In this document: positions 5,182-5,205 of the stretch, piece after piece
Layout of the letters: every line of letters starts with the position of its first letter
How positions within the stretch are numbered: position 1 is the stretch's first letter
Assembly: GCA_937983495.1 (NCBI GenBank)
Contig: CALKAA010000319.1
Location: forward strand, 1 to 5,205
DNA from: an uncultured Gemmobacter sp.
GTDB taxonomy: Bacteria; Pseudomonadota; Alphaproteobacteria; Rhodobacterales; Rhodobacteraceae
Reading direction: 5' to 3'
DNA length: 5,205 nt
Notes under the pieces: generated by a model
Database searches by the model: none
Told to the model about the DNA's origin: nothing
Seen by the model: the letters and a program-made list of their open reading frames with translations, nothing else
Position numbers and translations under genes: made by a program

Positions 5182-5205
5182 TGCCCGCTGACCGCGCCTT
5201 CCTCA
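5181..5205 (+). CDS. Start of the next gene, truncated by window end
   Basis: An ATG at 5181 shares its A with the TGA stop of the Dabb gene and opens an in-frame MPADRAFL to the end of the window. The tight TGATG overlap on the same strand is typical of translationally coupled genes, and the same architecture (ATGA) is used by the permease/ATPase pair. Eight residues are too few to name a family. The start could also be a little further downstream, outside the window. Confidence 0.5.

Noticed and set aside
1..5205. tRNA, rRNA, CRISPR array, insertion sequence, toxin-antitoxin or phage genes
   Set aside because: I saw no cloverleaf, spaced repeat array, terminal inverted repeats with transposase, or matching protein motifs. 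All main open frames belong to ordinary transport or enzyme families.

Overview
This is a G+C-rich window, about two thirds G+C by eye. It has few TTA, CTA or TCA codons, ATGA/TGATG gene overlaps, and gene families common in Alphaproteobacteria. My best guess is a Rhodobacterales-type (Rhodobacteraceae-like) alphaproteobacterium. That is an inference from base composition and family resemblance, not from a marker gene.

The first 46 bases are not genomic. They are the tail of an Illumina TruSeq indexed primer (P7 end, 6-base index, then the read-2 primer), left untrimmed at a contig end. Biological sequence starts at about base 47, inside a gene.

Left half (47-3264, + strand): an iron-acquisition locus. 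It holds the C-terminal third of a FecCD-type permease, a complete ABC ATPase overlapping it by 4 bases (357-1118), a 159-base spacer, and a complete TonB-dependent outer-membrane receptor (1278-3197) closed by a strong terminator (3239-3264). The permease and ATPase most resemble the YclO/YclP, CeuC/CeuD, FatC/FatE group that imports ferric siderophores, mainly catecholates. The receptor would carry the ligand across the outer membrane. A periplasmic binding protein (not in the window) would pass it to the ABC importer. The binding protein and first permease probably lie upstream of the contig break.

Right half (3282-5205): a small DUF2218 gene (- strand, 3282-3566) faces the receptor across the terminator. 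It is followed on the same strand by an aldo/keto reductase of the L-glyceraldehyde-3-phosphate reductase (YghZ/MgrA) group (3703-4749). Their 136-base gap holds a perfect 10-bp hairpin, a consensus TTGACA and an 11-base direct repeat. Divergent from the reductase, a Dabb-family A/B-barrel gene (4870-5181, + strand) runs by a TGATG overlap into a further gene cut off by the window end.

I see no RNA gene, CRISPR array, insertion sequence or phage gene. The locus looks like ordinary siderophore uptake plus housekeeping enzymes. The points most worth a second look are the adapter artefact, the possible iron role of the DUF2218 gene, and the regulatory-looking gap between the two - strand genes.
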